Part shown: positions 4,350-5,517 of the stretch, in pieces
Position numbering within the stretch: position 1 is the first letter of the stretch
Layout: each line of letters starts with the position of its first letter
Source of the DNA: Salinibacterium sp.
Lineage (GTDB): Bacteria; Actinomycetota; Actinomycetes; Actinomycetales; Microbacteriaceae
DNA: 5,517 nucleotides
Direction: 5' to 3'
NCBI GenBank assembly: GCA_004297555.1
Contig: SCSV01000384.1
Coordinates: 1-5,517, forward strand
Notes under the pieces: generated by a model
Database searches by the model: none
The model's input: only the letters and a program-made list of their open reading frames with translations
Told to the model about the DNA's origin: nothing
Position numbers and translations under genes: made by a program

Positions 4350-5510
4350 ATGAAACAAAGGCCCCGGATCTATTACAACGACAGCCAGAAAGCTCTGATG
4401 TGGGAGCGCTGGAAGAAGGGAGATTCGCTCCAGCAAATTGCCCAGCTGTTCGATCGGAATCACTCTTCGATACAGGGCATCCTGGCAGAGACCGGGGGGA
4501 TACGACCGGCACCTCGGTGCCGGTCGCGGCTGGCGCTGACGTTGGCCGAACGCGAAGAAATATCCCGCGCCGTAGTCATGGGGCGTTCGATCCGTTCGAT
4601 CGCCGAGTTGCTTGGCCGAGCGCCGTCTACGATCAGCCGCGAGATCAAGCGCAACGGTGGCCAGGCCGGCTATCGAGCGAATCAGGCGGATCAAGCCGCT
4701 TGGGACCGGGCACGCCGCCCCAAGGACTGTAAGCTGGTTCAGAATCGAGCTGCGGCATACCTGGTGGCGGGCAAGCTCAAAATGCAGTGGTCGCCGGAGC
4801 AAATCGCCGGGTGGCTGAAGCGTACTTTTCCAGACGACACGAGCTATCAGGTGTCCCACGAGACGATCTATCGCAGCCTTTACATCCAGGCCCGCGGCGC
4901 CTTGAAAAAGGAGCTATTGGCACACCTGCGACGAACACGCGTGATGCGCCGGTCGATTCACCACACGCAGAAGACGGCCAATCACGGCAGGATTGTCGAT
5001 ACGGTGTCGATCAGCGAGCGGCCGGCGACGGTCGAAGACCGGGCGGTGCCTGGCCACTGGGAAGGTGACTTGTTATTCGGAAGCGGCAACAGCCAAATTG
5101 CGACGCTGGTTGAGCGTCACTCGCGCTACGTGATGCTCGTGAAGGTCGCGAACAAAGATACCGAGACGGTCACCAACGCGTTGATCAAGAACGCTCGCAA
5201 GTTGCCACAAGATCTCTACAAGACGTTGACTTGGGATCGGGGAAAAGAGATGGCCGACCATAAGCGCTTCACGCTGGCGACCGACATCCAGGTGTATTTC
5301 TGTGATCCTCAGAATCCTTGGCAACGTGGCACGAATGAAAATACGAATGGACTCTTGCGGCAGTACTTCCCCAAAGGAACCGAAATATCTTCCTATTCGC
5401 AAGCACAGCTCAATGCCGTGGCGAGGAAATTGAACCAACGTCCCAGGAAAACCCTGGGCTACCAAACGCCTGCTGAAATATTTAACCTAACCGTTGCATC
5501 GACCGATTGA
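4350..5510 (+). CDS. IS30-family DDE transposase
   Basis: The product is a 386-residue transposase that cuts and joins the IS ends. ATG 4350 is chosen because AGGAGG (4334-4339) lies ten bases upstream; GTG 4341 is too close to that site. Two helix-turn-helix segments bind the ends: residues about 24-45 (DSLQQIAQLFDRNHSSIQGI) and about 80-101 (GRSIRSIAELLGRAPSTISR then EIKRNGG). The second is the conserved IS30 type. A middle region has WSPEQIAGWL and SHETIYRSLY, both typical of the family. The catalytic core holds D240 (GHWEGDLL), D296 (TWDRGKEM) and E330 (GTNENTNGLLRQYFPKG), with 33 residues between the last two, as in IS30 elements. C-terminal LNQRPRKTLGYQTPAEIF is also standard. No frameshift or missing catalytic residue is visible, so it is probably active. 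The stop codon lies within the right terminal repeat. Confidence 0.96.
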   Translation: MKQRPRIYYNDSQKALMWERWKKGDSLQQIAQLFDRNHSSIQGILAETGGIRPAPRCRSRLALTLAEREEISRAVVMGRSIRSIAELLGRAPSTISREIKRNGGQAGYRANQADQAAWDRARRPKDCKLVQNRAAAYLVAGKLKMQWSPEQIAGWLKRTFPDDTSYQVSHETIYRSLYIQARGALKKELLAHLRRTRVMRRSIHHTQKTANHGRIVDTVSISERPATVEDRAVPGHWEGDLLFGSGNSQIATLVERHSRYVMLVKVANKDTETVTNALIKNARKLPQDLYKTLTWDRGKEMADHKRFTLATDIQVYFCDPQNPWQRGTNENTNGLLRQYFPKGTEISSYSQAQLNAVARKLNQRPRKTLGYQTPAEIFNLTVASTD

Positions 5511-5517
5511 ATCCGCA
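5493..5517 (-). repeat. IS30 right terminal inverted repeat (IRR)
   Basis: Read inward on the minus strand it is TGCGGATTCAATC then GGTCGATGCAAC, the partner of 4289-4313. It contains the transposase stop codon (5508-5510) and ends exactly at the window edge. Confidence 0.8.

Larger units (their letters stand above)
4289..5517 (+). mobile_element. IS30-family insertion sequence, about 1.23 kb, apparently complete
   Basis: The element is bounded by imperfect 25-bp terminal inverted repeats (4289-4313 and 5493-5517) and carries one full-length DDE transposase. Both ends read TGNGGATTCAA inward, and IS30 elements use this type of end. The right repeat finishes at the last base of the window, so the flanking target duplication (2-3 bp in this family) cannot be checked, and one or two terminal bases could be missing. 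The element sits in DNA already damaged by earlier rearrangements. The window or contig may end here because the IS is repeated elsewhere. Confidence 0.85.

Noticed and set aside
4201..4859. Minus-strand ORFs opposite the IS30 5' half
   Set aside because: They cross the IS30 boundary or lie antisense to the transposase and show no domain.
1..5517. CRISPR array, tRNA, rRNA or toxin-antitoxin module
   Set aside because: No regularly spaced repeats, no cloverleaf-like or rRNA sequence, and no paired small ORFs of known toxin families were seen on either strand.

Overview
The window looks like a piece of accessory, high-GC chromosome from a betaproteobacterium, most likely Burkholderiales (Burkholderia, Ralstonia, Cupriavidus or a relative). 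This rests on GC-rich coding sequence, the protein families present and the general feel of the sequences. It is an inference; no search was run.

Layout. Positions 1-1206 (minus strand) hold a TetR-family repressor followed by the first 179 codons of a periplasmic adaptor lipoprotein of an RND-type efflux pump, which runs off the left edge. Two nearly identical 18-bp palindromes sit at the repressor's own start and just upstream of the adaptor, and a strong intrinsic terminator separates the two genes. This reads as a self-contained repressor/efflux switch. Positions 1207-1534 hold the repressor's promoter, a short relic of a tyrosine recombinase N-terminus and the promoter of the next gene. 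Positions 1535-2319 (plus) hold a second, unrelated TetR regulator followed by a 54-codon ORF that looks like an internally deleted short-chain dehydrogenase (SDR). Positions 2320-2545 hold no recognisable gene. Positions 2546-3887 hold a divergent pair: an HxlR/DUF24 regulator (minus) and a 286-residue NmrA-type NAD(P)H:quinone oxidoreductase resembling E. coli QorB/YtfG (plus). A perfect 7+7 bp inverted repeat lies between them.

From 3888 to the right edge the window is a graveyard of broken genes and mobile DNA. The C-terminal half of a different SDR follows the qorB stop codon in the same frame. It passes into about 24 codons of an aldehyde dehydrogenase. Next comes about 100 bp that may be the left end of an IS3-like element. 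Last is an apparently complete IS30-family insertion sequence (4289-5517) whose right terminal repeat coincides with the window edge.

The theme is small regulator-plus-target cassettes for toxic or electrophilic compounds (efflux, quinone reduction, SDRs), several with their target gene eroded. The most unusual points are the SDR-like glycine motif at the start of the efflux adaptor's signal peptide, the twin operators with a probably leaderless repressor mRNA, and the nested gene scars. I see no evidence of a wholly new system such as a CRISPR array, toxin-antitoxin pair or retron.
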